64,000 bases of DNA from Cannabis sativa. Taxonomy: Eukaryota > Streptophyta > Magnoliopsida > Rosales > Cannabaceae. Each line of letters begins with the position of its first letter. Position 1 is the first letter of the stretch. A program made the translations under genes and the position numbers. The stretch is from NCBI RefSeq assembly GCF_029168945.1, contig NC_083607.1:31915257-31979256 (forward strand), in the 5' to 3' direction. Below the pieces are notes generated by a model. The model was given only the letters and a program-made list of their open reading frames with translations. It was not told the origin of the DNA and did no database searches. Shown here piece after piece: positions 1 through 10,899 of this stretch.

Positions 1-645
1 TCTGAAACCCCCTCTCCGCACGCGGACATGCTGCAGCTTCATCCCTGCGCCGAGGTTTCTCGGCAGTGCACCTCCCTGCGCGCGGGCGGACAGTATGCAC
101 AGCATACTGTCCGTACAACTCGTATTTTTTTTTTTCATTTTTCTTCGATTTTTCATGCTATTTCATGGATTTAACTTTCGATTTTTTGTGTAGTTTTGTA
201 TTTAGATTTTTATTTTTTAATTTTCAATTCTAATATCAGAAATAAATTAATTTGAATTTTTTAAAATTAATCTTAGATATTAGTGTAATTTGAATTTGAA
301 AAACAAGTAAAAATCTATCTTTTTGCTTGATTTTTTATCTTATTTTTAAATTTGATTATATCTTATCTTATTTTTAAATTTATGGTCAGATATTAAATTT
401 TTTTTTAAATTAAATATATTTTTTTTAATTTGACCTTAAATTTAAGATAAGATAACTATAATCATGATATTTTGAATAGAAATAAGATATTTTGCTAACT
501 TTTAAATTTTGTTATTTTATTTATTTAAATTAAATCATAAAATCTGAAAAAGATATTTATTTATCTTTTTTAATTTTTATTGAATATTTAATTTATAAAA
601 TAACATTAATTTTTTAAAAGTAGTTAGCAAATTTTGAAATAACAT
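1..645 (+). mobile_element. Leader (5' UTR) fragment of copia family A
   Basis: Non-coding. From about 105 to 640 this stretch matches, in order and strand, the leader of copia A1 at about 30195-30830: both have GTCCGTACA, then a T-rich run, CTTCGATTTTTCATGC, AGTTTTGTATTTA and AAAAGTAGTTAGCAAATTTT near the end. The first 115 bases are a GC-rich block with two hairpins, unlike the AT-rich remainder. No LTR or pol of this copy is visible, so it is a fragment that either continues to the left of the window or was cut by the neighbouring LINE. Confidence 0.75.
49..113. other. Two perfect hairpins in the GC-rich leader block
   Basis: Hairpin 1 (49-64) has arms GCCGAG and CTCGGC around loop GTTT. 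Hairpin 2 (87-113) has 12-bp arms CGGACAGTATGC and GCATACTGTCCG around the loop ACA. Both are exact by base count. They sit in the presumed genomic-RNA leader of a copia element, where packaging or dimerisation signals are usual; that role is inference. Confidence 0.8.
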
Positions 646-689
646 TAATCAACACAGTTCTTCCAGCAAAAGATAGATTCTTAGAGCTC

Positions 690-2160
690 CACACTTTCAT
701 TCTTGAAGTCATCTTCTCAACTAGAATTGAGCATTCAGTTGTTGATATTCTCTTGGCACATTGAAGACTTTAATATGGCTTTGTTATGTAAATTTGGGTG
801 GATGTTGGCCTCGAAAGATGGGGCTCTTTTGTGTCGTACATTTTTGTCTATGTATAGCAAAAACTCTTTCTCCTTTTGATCTCTGAAGGAACATAGTTCA
901 ATGTCTCTTGGGGCCCGAGGTATTATGGCATCTAGAGAAATTTTGAGAAATTAATATTGGTACTTCGTTACTAAGAACATGACATGGGACTTTTCTCACC
1001 TAAGTCAATCTTACCCACCTCACATTGTCAATGACATCCTTTCAATCCCCCTCCCTCTCTCCAGCCCGTGGAAGACAAGTCTATCTGGAAGCTTATATAA
1101 TCTGGAGCTTATTCGGCCAAATCGAGATATTACTTAAGTTACTCCAATACCTCCCCAACTGATATCCCACCCCGTCTTCCCCTTCGCATTGGTAGAAAGC
1201 CTTTTGGCATTTTGATTTCCCCTCTAAACTAAAACAATTCACTTACAGAGCCTCCACTGCTACCTTTCCAACTAAACAAAACCTCTTTTTAAGAAAGATT
1301 ACCTACACCCTTATTTGTGATTGTTGCAATAGAGAAGAAGAATCTATCCCTCATGCTTTATTCCTTTGCAAGAGAATTCGAAGAATCTGGAAAGGTAGTA
1401 TGTTTTATCTTTATCTTTCTTTTCCTAATTATGTTTCTTTTCATGAAATTGCTTATAATATTTATACTAGCAGGAACAAAAGAGATGTAGACCTTTTTCT
1501 TTGCATTTCTTGGTTTGTTTGGCACAACATGAATAAGGCGATCAAGCATCAACGTACGGACCCGCTACATGCCATACCTGCTCTTGCGAAAAACTTCTTG
1601 ACAGAATTCCAAAAAACTACAACCAAACACACAACACGTCTAGATGCTCCACAAGCTACCAGGGTCTCTTGGAGCCCCCCTCCCCCCCCCCCCACGACCT
1701 CCTTAAGCTTAACACGGATGTGGCGTGTCTGCACATCAATTATAAAACAGGTTTTGGAGGAGTGATTCGTAACAGCGAAGGAGGAGTAGTGGAAGCAATA
1801 GTGTTGCCTCATAGTGGAGGAGGAGATGGAACAATTCTTGAAGCAAAGTCTATACTCACATCTCTACAGTGGTGCCTTCAAGAATGTTTTCCCATCCATC
1901 AAATCAAAAATGACTGCAAAATGATCACTAGCGCCTTGAAAACCAACAAAGAAGATTTCTCCCTCTTTGGACACCTAATCAAGCAGATTCGTTTGACTTT
2001 ATCTCACCTGAATGCCTCAATCTCCCACGTTAAGTGTACGGCTAACACCTTTGCGCACGAACTGCAAAAGTTAGTTTTGAGGTTAGATGAAGTTGATATT
2101 TGAATTGGTAATCTTGTTTCTCTTCTTTTCCCTTGAGGGAATTCCTCCCTTAAAAAAAAT
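690..2160 (+). mobile_element. 5'-truncated LINE (non-LTR retrotransposon) tail
   Basis: The end of a plant LINE ORF2 followed by a short A-run (about 2150-2159). Translated pieces match the usual order after the reverse transcriptase: FNMALLCKFGWML near 770, SIWKLI then SGAYSAKSRYYL near 1080-1135, a zinc-knuckle-like zf-RVT around 1310-1390, and an RNase H-like domain to 2103. Stops and frame changes show it is dead. I could not find a target-site duplication. Confidence 0.8.
770..2103 (+). pseudogene. LINE ORF2 C-terminus: zf-RVT and RNase H-like domain, frameshifted
   Basis: This encodes the end of a non-LTR polyprotein. The zf-RVT segment reads LICDCCNREEESIPHALFLC (about 1306-1365), with the Cys/His spacing of that family. 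It runs in frame 2 through a linker to about 1680. The RNase H-like part (RVT_3 type) is in frame 1 from about 1669 and shows the acidic positions LNTDVA, ILEAKS and KNDCKM, ending at the TGA after DEVDI. The switch between frames falls in a run of C residues at about 1676-1692, so one indel in that homopolymer explains it. An in-frame stop also splits the SIWKLI segment near 1098. No intact enzyme can be made. Confidence 0.8.
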
Positions 2161-2298
2161 CAACCATTAGATTAAATATTTTGAAAATAAAGGTTAAGGT
2201 TGAACTGCGGATGAAGTTTCGCTTTTGTACTAAGAGAGAATAAATGGGTGCTGTATTTTTTTAATAAACATGTTATATCATATCTTTATATATTACAA

Positions 2299-5200
2299 GG
2301 AATTTTTTGCGGCTAAACCCTCCTAATTATGATTTTATTAGCATTTAACCTTTCAAACTCAAATTTTAGTGGTAAAACCCTCTAAACATCTTAACTGTTA
2401 GCAAATTTAAGGTGTCATCCATTTCTTATCGTTAATTGCCAATATTGATTGCTTATGTGTACATTTTTGTACACACGTGACATATTAAGATTGGTCCACA
2501 TAATATTTTTATTTAAAAATTGTAAATAATTCATTTTAAAATTAAAATATATATTAATTATTTTAAAAATTAAATAAAAATAAAATTAATTAATTTAACT
2601 TATAAAAAAATAATAAAAATCCAAAAAAATTCCACATCTTCTACCCACCACCTAGGAGCATCACCCACCACCATTACCACCAAAACTTGTTTTCTATATT
2701 CAAATTATACCAGAAAAAAATCACATCAAATTTAAACAAAAAAATCAGATCTCAAACAACAAATTTAGATCTAAAACCTTCCAACCATTCGAGATAAAAT
2801 GTTCTCAAAATAACAACAAACCCATAATCAATGTCAGATTTCGAACACAAAAAAAAAAAAAAACAAATGGGCAGATCGAGAAGAGTCAAACTCCATTAAC
2901 GGAGACGTCAAAGCTATTGGTTTCTTAGATTTCCTCTTGTCAAGAAGAGGAGTTTCTTCAACGACAATTGGATGATCTTCAACAAGTTAAATATTAGAAT
3001 CAACATTGACACCTGTTGTACCCATCTAAGAATAAATATAAATACAAATAGGGGAAGAAAAATAAAGTTAGTGTTAATACAAAAAGTGTTGGGCAACTTA
3101 ACAAAAACGGTAAAACAACCATACCTCAACACAAACACCATGACCATCGGTAGGCTCAACATTTTCAGAAAATGGAACCTGGTTACCAGTATCACCACAA
3201 ATTCCCCCTGAAGACATCTGTTTTTATAGCTTAAAAAATAATTAGAAAAAAATCTAAAGAATCACAACCATTAAACAACCAAAAAATATCAAACAATCAA
3301 CATTACCATAATGTCAAATGCTTTCACACTCGACTGAACAGTAGCCTCAACATCTATTTGAGTGGCTCTGTCATTGAAATCAACAAAATTCTTGATAAAG
3401 AAAAAAGACAAACAAAAAAAAGGGGAAAAAAGTTATTTTTTAAAAAAAGAGTTAAAAAACTAAGAAACAACTAAAAAAAACTAAAAAACAATATAAAAAC
3501 CGTAAGAAAAAATAAGAAGATCAACATTAAATACAAACACCATAATCTATAATATAACCATCATAAAAACATAAGGAATACGAGTATGAATATTAGTGGT
3601 AAATTAAAACAAAAAAAAGACTATAAAATACAAAAGGACATAACAACAACATAGAAGTACAAATCAATTAACTAAATGAACTTACAACAAAATAAAACAT
3701 ACAAAGTAACTAAAACCTAGTTACATTGTCTAATTATCTACATTCTTCTCACTATTAGTGCATTCATTATCACTGCCCTTATTATCTTTTCCTTTGGACT
3801 CAGAATCTTCATTATCATCATCATCCTTCTCCTTTTCGTCACTACCCTCCTCCTCTTCATCACCTTTACCTTCATCCAAATCTACACCTGCTACATCTTC
3901 TTCTTCATTGTCATCTGCTTCTTCAATGTCATCTGAATCAATATCCTCTTTATTATCACTTCCACCATCATCATTGGAAGAGTCACTCCCTTTGTCCTAC
4001 AATAAAAATATTATAAAAAAACAGATGCACACAACTAAAAATAAACTAGAAAACAACCATAAAAAACTAACATACCTTAGCAATAGAATTAGCAAAAATA
4101 GTATAAAACTATGTCTGCATTGAAGCCATTTGAGCAGCAAAGGAAACAAACTGTGCAGAAACAAACTCTTTCAACTCAACCAAATCAGAAGAAATCTTCT
4201 GTTTGGGAAGTATGCAACAAATCAATATTCATCTCCAAACTATCAAACTTTTTAGAAAAACCATCAAGCTTGATAGAAATGTCACTCTTAACCAAAGAAG
4301 GTTGTTCCGGAATAGGAATACTCTTGTATGAATTGTAATCAGTATCAAACTTGAAACTACTCAATTTCAAAGCTTTAAACTCAGCAGCAGTGGGTTTCAT
4401 ATTTGCTAGTTGCAGCTGAGAAAAAAAATCAATAAGAGTGTGCCTTAAAATAAAAAACAACAGCAAAATAACTAATAAAAAACCAAAAAACAACAAACAA
4501 AAATACCTTGTCTTTGGAGACATCAAAAATAGTAGTCTTCAAAATTTTGAAAGTCGGATGGCTGGTACAAGTCCACTGAATAATCCTTGGAATATGAGAA
4601 TTTTTCTTTTGGCAATACTTACCATTCATCTACTTACAACACTCATAAAATAAAACTTGAAATACATGAGGACAACCAATCAAAGTGTAAAAAACACTCA
4701 ACCTCTTTCCTAAACTCTTCGCCTTTCTAGCACTTTCAACCCAACTGTCAAGCTTACCCTTCCACGACGAAATAGTCAATTCAAAAGAACTCCGTCTCTA
4801 AGCAAATTCATCATACTTCCCACTGTCTACAACATCTAAAATGGACCGATGAACATTTTCATGCTTAGTACCACTAAGCAAAAACCATTCTACAAAATAA
4901 AGAACTGCCAACTTAACAACATCCTCATCAGAATCACCCCACCTCTTTGTGGTAAAACATTCCCTAACAGATTCTTTAGTAATAAAGGATGAAGTTGGTC
5001 AATATTTCAAACAAAGACTATTAACGTCTTGCTTAAAATCCAACACACTACAATCACCTTCACAATCTAAACCAATTATCAATGCAAACTCCTCAATGCT
5101 AAACCTAATCCTAACACCGCGAATCATAACCCACAATTCAGCATCATTAGGCTGCTGAACCTCCCGCAACAACAACCATGAAAAACTTGCGGTTAAACTT

Positions 5201-6875
5201 TGAACTCTAGAAGCTGAATGAAATGCCCAAAACAAGTTTTGAAAATATTTCAAGCTAGTTAGGTGAAAGGCTTAATATTATCTATAACCTTGTATGAAGC
5301 AGTGGAGACAGCTTTCACAAGAAATAGATTCTTCTGGTCATATATGTAATCCCATTCCTGCAACAGTTCTAACAAAAAACATGAGGAAAACAATAAAAGA
5401 CTAAGAAACTAAAATACAAAATACAAAACAAGAAACAAAAACAAAAATGTACTATAAAAAAAAATAGACAACTTAGGAGAATTTTTTTTGGGTATGTCAA
5501 AGTCTTCAAACTTCTCTGAACTCTTAGGATGGACCTGAAAGTTGGTATAACAATAAAAATCATAAGCAACAAATTTGAACAAATAAATAAATAATTTGCA
5601 AGCAATAAGTAAAAGACAAACAAAAATTAAGCAACCATGAAAAAACCAAAAAACAACATTTAAAAAATAACTCCAACATGGTCAGCCTAAAAGATGAACA
5701 ACTTCCAAGCAACATATTAACAACACTATGCAAAACATGAAATTACAATAGTAATTGTCAACCGTGAAATTATATTAAGCAACATGAAAACAACTAAAAA
5801 CAAACATTTAAGCAATTGTTGAGAACAAGGCAATGAAACACTACAATACCAGTAATGCTATAATCTGTTTAATAGCAGAAACAAAACCAAAAATTAACTG
5901 AAAAACAACACAAAAACAGCATCAACAAAAATAAATAAAAGAAACAAACAAAAAATGAGACAAAACATAAAACCGTCATTATAAACAGGTAAAACAAAAA
6001 TAAAAAGAAAACAAAGGGTGATTAAAAATTTTCAACTTAAGAAAATGAAAAAATTCAAGGTAAACATACCTTGGATTTAACTTCAGGCTTCACTTCCAAA
6101 TCAGGGACTTCATCCTCCAAATCAGAATCGGAGATAAACTAAAACAACAAGGGGGAAAGAATTTAAAACACAAAACATCATACGAAAAAACACAACAACA
6201 AGAAAAAAAACTTAAAAAAATTAAAAAACAACATAACCCAACTTACATCATTGGCAGATTTTGAAGATTTTGTTCTCTTTGCCTTGCGAGACTCAATCTT
6301 ATCTGGAAGAGATCTTTTTTTAGAACCAGATGGCTCCGCAACATCACCCATTCCCTTCTTCGCAATGCGCTTCAAACCCATTTTACGATCAACTTTAGAA
6401 GACTTCGAAGGAGGTTTCTTAGTATTTTTTGAAATTTTTTTAGCTGGGGAAGTTGACTTCGAACCCGACCTAGTGGCGGCCATTTATAGAAGAAGAGAAG
6501 AAAATGTGGGAGGAAAATCTAATAGAAGTTATGGAAGATAGTGGGGATAGTGGCATAGATGGGAGGTTGAAAAATCGTAGGTTAGGGCTTCGAACGGGAT
6601 GATCGTGGATTGTGGCAACAGAAAAACCAAGGAAAGAGTAACAGAAAATTAAAAAAAAATTAAAAAAAAAATAAGAAAGGAGAAGTAATGGCAGGGGTGG
6701 CGTGTAAGAAGAGGGAAAACCCATGACATAAGCATGAATATGCATATTTGTAATTATGAAATTTTTGAAAATATAAAATTGAAAAATAAAACTTTTATAA
6801 ATGTTTAAATAACCGAATATTGATAAAAATATAAAAAAAAAATTAGCAAAAAGTGGCACCAAGTGTAAAAATCCC
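2299..6875 (-). mobile_element. Candidate Mutator-like element carrying a DUF1985 gene
   Basis: The outer edges both begin with a GG(A/G)ATTTTT sequence pointing inward: GGAATTTTTTGCGG at 2299, and the reverse complement of the right edge gives GGGATTTTTACACTTGG (6875 leftward). Plant MULEs often end this way and often carry DUF1985/Ulp1 genes, which is what lies inside. I found no convincing 9-10 bp target duplication, the termini are not long inverted repeats, and there is no transposase, so the element limits are tentative. A small hairpin (TGTGTAC/GTACACA) lies near 2456-2474. Confidence 0.4.
2885..6483 (-). pseudogene. DUF1985-type transposon-borne gene, multi-exon, decayed
   Basis: I see a split gene read on the minus strand. 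Exon 1 (6483-6247) starts MAATRSGSKSTSPAK, is Lys/Ser-rich and nuclear-signal-like, and ends at a GTAAGT donor. Exon 2 (6138-6070) is acidic and has a good AG acceptor and GTATGT donor. Pieces at about 5534-5480 and 5357-5275 lead into the DUF1985 core at about 5270-4630, recognised by WLLLREV, ELWVMIRGVRIRFSIEEFAL and ALYFVEW-like blocks. Later pieces are 4425-4190, an acidic Asp/Glu-rich exon (3996-3748), and short exons to about 2885 with KRKSKKPIALTSPL. Breaks: a frame change near 5265, a TAG where the family has Trp near 4800, and another frame change near 4190. The Ulp1-type protease domain that usually follows is absent. No host function can be assigned; such genes are typically transposon passengers. 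Confidence 0.65.
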
Positions 6876-6900
6876 AATTTATTAACGGTTAACAATTTTT

Positions 6901-7112
6901 CTTCTTTTTTTTGAGAAAGGTTCACTAATATTATAAATCAACAATCGTTTACAACAGTAGTGAAAATAGGAAAGGGAATTTCCCCTATCCAACAAACGTC
7001 TTGATCCAACTCTAAAGTATGTTTAGCTAAATCATGAGCAGCATGGTTAGCATTTCTCTTAGTATGAGAGATAAATGCTTCAAGGAAAAAGGATAAAATT
7101 GTTAAAAAAAAT
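6901..7112 (-). mobile_element. Short 5'-truncated LINE with target-site duplication
   Basis: On the minus strand this reads as the end of a LINE RNase H-like domain (HTKRNANHAAHDLAKHTLEL, then a stop after VVNDC), followed by an A-rich tail seen as TTCTTCTTTTTTTT at 6900-6913. The 12-mer TTAACAATTTTT flanks it at 6889-6900 and 7113-7124, a good fit to a LINE target-site duplication. Only about 210 bp of 3' end was inserted. Confidence 0.7.
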
Positions 7113-7124
7113 TTAACAATTTTT

Positions 7125-7437
7125 TAATTATTTTTTCTCATTTTTAATAAAAATAGAGTAAAGGTTAAACTTTGACGTTATACCTTTCTCCACATGATTT
7201 AAAATGACCTTATAATTTCACTCCCATTTCCTTCGCACCCGAGCCACGAAATTTCAATCGGAGAAATACTCAGTTTGAGCACTTTATGTCATTTTTTCTC
7301 TTAATGTTACGAATTTTCTTCCTACAAAATGGGTTAATAACCAATCGAAACAACGATAAATTTTTGTCATCGAGGATCTATCGCAAAACTGAAAGTACTA
7401 GGGAACAAGGAGATTATCAGTTTTCTCGGTTCAAAAT
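7125..7437. other. Non-coding stretch upstream of the unknown gene
   Basis: No recognised element. It holds an AT-rich part and then a less AT-rich part (7195-7437) that could be the 5' UTR of the gene beginning at 7438. The short open frame at 7286-7486 lies out of frame with that gene and has no recognisable features. Confidence 0.3.
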
Positions 7438-8743
7438 ATGGAAAGAAACTTGGGGGAAAATGAAAAGAAAAGAAATATTCAATTGACCTTGGAGAAGATG
7501 TTGGATACCATCCCCGTTTCTTCCATTGTCAATGAAGGTTTTCAAGGTAAAAAGAGAACTTAGAAATTATTTTATGTATTTGAGTAACATGTCCATACCA
7601 GTGGATAAATTAGGTTAATTGAAAGTGGTTCTTAATCCATAGTAAAGGATAATCTAATTCATTTTGAGATTTCTATTACACTGCTATCAGATTCTACTTG
7701 GTACGGTCGCTTTCTCAATTTTTATTTAATTTTCTAAAATTAGTTTCCCTTGTCAATCTAACTCAGACACACTTCTCTTGTTAATGATTTCAAGATTAAA
7801 GAAGAGAAGACATCATAATGTTAGTAACAACAAATACAATTTTCTCATGCATTGCAAACTATTACAGCATTTGGACCTAAATATACATATGAATATCTTA
7901 TTATAATTTAATAATTATTTTGTAAATGTTGAATGTCTATTATTTGGTTTTTAATTTTAATGGAGCTTGAAATAAAATTGAGGTAAGTTGATTGAACACT
8001 AGAGAAGAAATCTGGGTACAAATGCTAAATGTCTATTATTTAATTTTGAGTCTGAATAGTTTTGGTAAATTTGTTGGTAAATCTGTTTCACAAACCCAAA
8101 CTTTCTTATGGAGGTTATGGAATATTTTTATTTCCATGACATAGCTCTGTATCAATCAATCCCTTGATTCTAATTGATAATCTGATTATCCTTATATGAT
8201 TTAGGTCAAGACGATGATTTTGGGGATAGAGTTTATACTTACCAACAGAACAAGGTTGAGTCGTATAAGTTCAGGGGCATTGGGCTTAATAAGTCACCAA
8301 TTTCGTTCGATGATTATGGGGGAGCGATTAGTTTTTCTTTCACAAAAGATTCAAGTTGCAGTTCGAGCGAAATTGTGAGGGCGGTTCCCTAGGCAGAGGT
8401 ACACCAAGAAGTGAAAAGTGCAGTTCAGAAGTTTCAGGTTAAGCTATTTGCTGAAAGTGGAGTAATAGTAACTTTGCCAGGTTTGCTAGAGTGCACCAAT
8501 TCTCATTCTTTTTTTGATATTATAAATCATTCATAGCTGCTCTGAGTTCTAGATAGCCACAATAAAATACTTATTGTAATATTTTTCAGCATGTAAATTC
8601 CATGGCACACATTGTTGTTTTGTGTGTCTATGTAAATATTAAAAATACATTGCACCACATCTTGAAACTATTTTGTTAAGGCTACTAATATGCCTTGTAG
8701 CTGCTATTATAGTATTGATGTTGCAGGAATGAAATGGATGTAG
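7438..8743 (+). pseudogene. Unrecognised three-exon gene or gene fragment with one nonsense codon
   Basis: I do not recognise the protein. The reading starts at the ATG at 7438 (MERNLGENEKKRN). Exon 1 ends at 7546 before a GTAAAA donor. Exon 2 is 8205-8480, after a TTAG acceptor and before GTTTGC. Exon 3 begins at 8727 after TTGCAG and stops at TAG 8741-8743. All three joins keep frame with no other stop, giving about 133 residues. Recognisable stretches are DDDFGDRVYTYQQNKVESYK, GIGLNKSPISFDDYGGAISF, a Ser-rich patch, and VHQEVKSAVQKFQVKLF. One in-frame TAG lies in exon 2 (after EIVRAVP, about 8392). The consistent splice logic argues for a real or recently real gene; the TAG argues that it is now a pseudogene or captured fragment. 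No domain or signal peptide is evident. Confidence 0.45.
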
Positions 8744-8834
8744 TTTTCTCTTGCACGATGCTGTTTTGTGAAATTTTTGACAACTTTTGAAGCTGTTAAG
8801 GAAATTGCATCTCTAAAGCTTTATTGTACTGTAT

Positions 8835-9067
8835 GGGCTCGTTTGGAACGCCGTATTAGGTCATATTGTATTGTATTATATTGAATTGTATTTTATGTAA
8901 TATTTTTATGTAAAATTATATGTGGTATTAACTTTTATGGACACCTAATTATATAATATTTTAGTATAAATTAAAGTTTAACATAGTATTATACAAAAAT
9001 ATGATATATAATGAAATTGAATATAATATAATACAATACGACTTAATACTACGTTCCAAACGAGCTC
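8835..9067. mobile_element. MITE with about 45-bp terminal inverted repeats
   Basis: The left end GGGCTCGTTTGGAACG and the reverse complement of the right end GAGCTCGTTTGGAACG match over about 45 bp with scattered differences (TATTGTATTRTATTATA follows on both). Total 233 bp, no coding. A possible 3-bp duplication TAT flanks it (8832-8834 and 9068-9070). The short duplication suggests a PIF/Harbinger-type origin, but TAT is not the classic TWA target. Confidence 0.75.
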
Positions 9068-9070
9068 TAT

Positions 9071-9694
9071 ATGTAGTATATAAACACTCTTGTTGTGTTC
9101 ACATTAACTCAGTTATTTATTAAAGTTCTTTTATGTTTACCTTTTTAAGAACAAATACATATGACAGTTAATTATGTAGGCAAGCCAGATAAAAAAAGAG
9201 AAAGAGAACATCATGGTATATTTCTTATCTTTGAGGCAATAAATTTCTATACTAATTTCACAGCACTGCCTGCCTACATACATGGTGTCTTTACTTAAGA
9301 GTAGGCATTGGATGTTATGTGGCTAACAACTTTTGTCTTGCACAACTCATGTATATCACATTAATGAATATTTATTAGATCTTACATGAACAACATCTTG
9401 CGAGGTGCTAAGAGTTTGATGCAGAGAGATTTGATCCAAATGGTTATTTACCAAACTATTGATGTTTATTTACCAAATGTGTAATTGGAATAATTAATCC
9501 AATTGTTGGTGGAACTATATATTGACTCATTTCTAGTGCTCTGTACTATTGTCTATCCATATTAATAGCTACATTGTTATGCAGCTAAGTCATGTTATGA
9601 ATTTCTCTAAATTTGAAATTGATTATCTTAGCTGTTGTTTAGCATCGACTTATAATATATTATGGAGACAAATAGAATGGGATTCAGCTCAAAC
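9071..9694. other. Non-coding AT-rich interval
   Basis: I see no long open frame, terminal repeat or RNA gene here. It separates two MITEs and is probably ordinary intergenic DNA downstream of the gene at 7438-8743. Confidence 0.4.
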
Positions 9695-9697
9695 TAA

Positions 9698-9990
9698 GGA
9701 GGCGTTTGATTAGAAGGAATGAAAATATAGGAATGAGAAGGGGAATAGGAATAGGAATAGAATGGAATAAAATTTAAAATGCATAAAAAAAAATTGATAA
9801 AAAAATCATTAAATTTGAATGGTCATTCTTTTCTTTTTAAAATGGAATAGCTATTCCACTAAAATGGTAGAAATAGCATTCCATTGGAATACCATTCCAA
9901 TATTTTAAAATGCAACAAAATAAAAGAATGGAATAAAAATTGTTTCTTTTCCATTCCATTTTATTTCATTATCTCCAACCAAACGCCACC
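9698..9990. mobile_element. Tourist-like (PIF/Harbinger) MITE with TAA duplication
   Basis: The left end GGAGGCGTTTGATTAGA pairs with the reverse complement of the right end, GGTGGCGTTTGGTTGGA. The 293-bp element is flanked by TAA at 9695-9697 and 9991-9993, the classic Tourist/Harbinger target. The interior is rich in GGAATAGGAAT- and CCATTCCATT-type runs, adding internal self-complementarity. Confidence 0.85.
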
Positions 9991-9993
9991 TAA

Positions 9994-10400
9994 ATTCTTA
10001 GTTTTATATCTATTTTCACTTAATTTAATTGTTAATATTTTTCAAACTTGTCAAATATCTTAAAAATAAATAAAACTAAACAACTTGTCAAAAGAATATC
10101 AACATTTTTCACATTATTTTGTTCACAATTTTATACTTACACTATTATTGCTTACTATACTAACAGTTTCAGTTTAATTTTTATTTTTTAAAATTTTATA
10201 AAATATTTCACTTAAAATATTTTTTTTAAAATAACTATCATGCTTTGTACAATTATCAATCTAAATTTATATATATTTAATATAAATTTACATATAATAT
10301 TTAAAAAAAATATATATATATAACTTAAAATAAACTAAGCATACGTGCCTTGGTACGTAACATTGTATATATAAATATATATATATATATATATACATAA
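9994..10400. other. AT-rich non-coding stretch with (TA)n microsatellite
   Basis: Very AT-rich, no gene. An alternating TA run lies at about 10374-10395. Nothing else is supportable. Confidence 0.5.
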
Positions 10401-10408
10401 ATAGCAAT

Positions 10409-10891
10409 TAAAAATGTACACGGGGCGAAGAATTAGTAGAGAGTACTCCTCCAATCCCATTTTCATTAAGAATTTTAATCTCCATCCTAGCATATTTTTT
10501 ATCGGGGCGGAGACGGGGTGAGAAATCCTCTAATAAAAAAAATAAAGTTTATAATAAATGTTAAATATATAAAAATATTAAAATACATAAAAATTAAAAT
10601 ATTACACATTAATTATTATTGAATAAACTAATTGTTATCTAAAATCAAACTTAAAAATCATAAAAAGATATTAACATACTTAACAAATGCAAATATAAAT
10701 TATAAATTATAAAAATATTATTAAAAATGTAAAATAAAATACTAAACGAATCCTCGTTAAGGTAGGGAATGTGAACCCCGTCCGTGCCCCGTTTAACATT
10801 CAAAATGAAAGATAATCTCGTCCCCAAAAATTGCCGCCCTATTAAAAACGGGTCGGGCCATTCCCATGAAAAAAAAATATATGCATCCCTA
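10409..10891. mobile_element. Non-autonomous hAT-like element with 8-bp duplication
   Basis: The 8-mer ATAGCAAT occurs exactly at 10401-10408 and 10892-10899. Between them the ends read TAAAAATG (left) and, reverse-complemented, TAGGGATG (right), a match to short TARRRATG-type hAT termini. Inside, GC-rich blocks such as CGGGGCGGAGACGGGG near the left and their complements near the right (CCCCGTCCGTGCCCC, 10774-10790) form an imperfect subterminal inverted array. No transposase frame. Confidence 0.8.
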
Positions 10892-10899
10892 ATAGCAAT

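Noticed and set aside
3758..4123. Serine- and proline-rich plus-strand ORF (121 codons)
   Set aside because: It is the antisense of the Asp/Glu-rich exon of the minus-strand DUF1985 gene; GAT/GAA codons read backwards give Ser-rich protein.
10374..10395. (TA)n run as an origin or matrix-attachment signal
   Set aside because: It is a simple microsatellite in AT-rich DNA; the sequence gives no further support.
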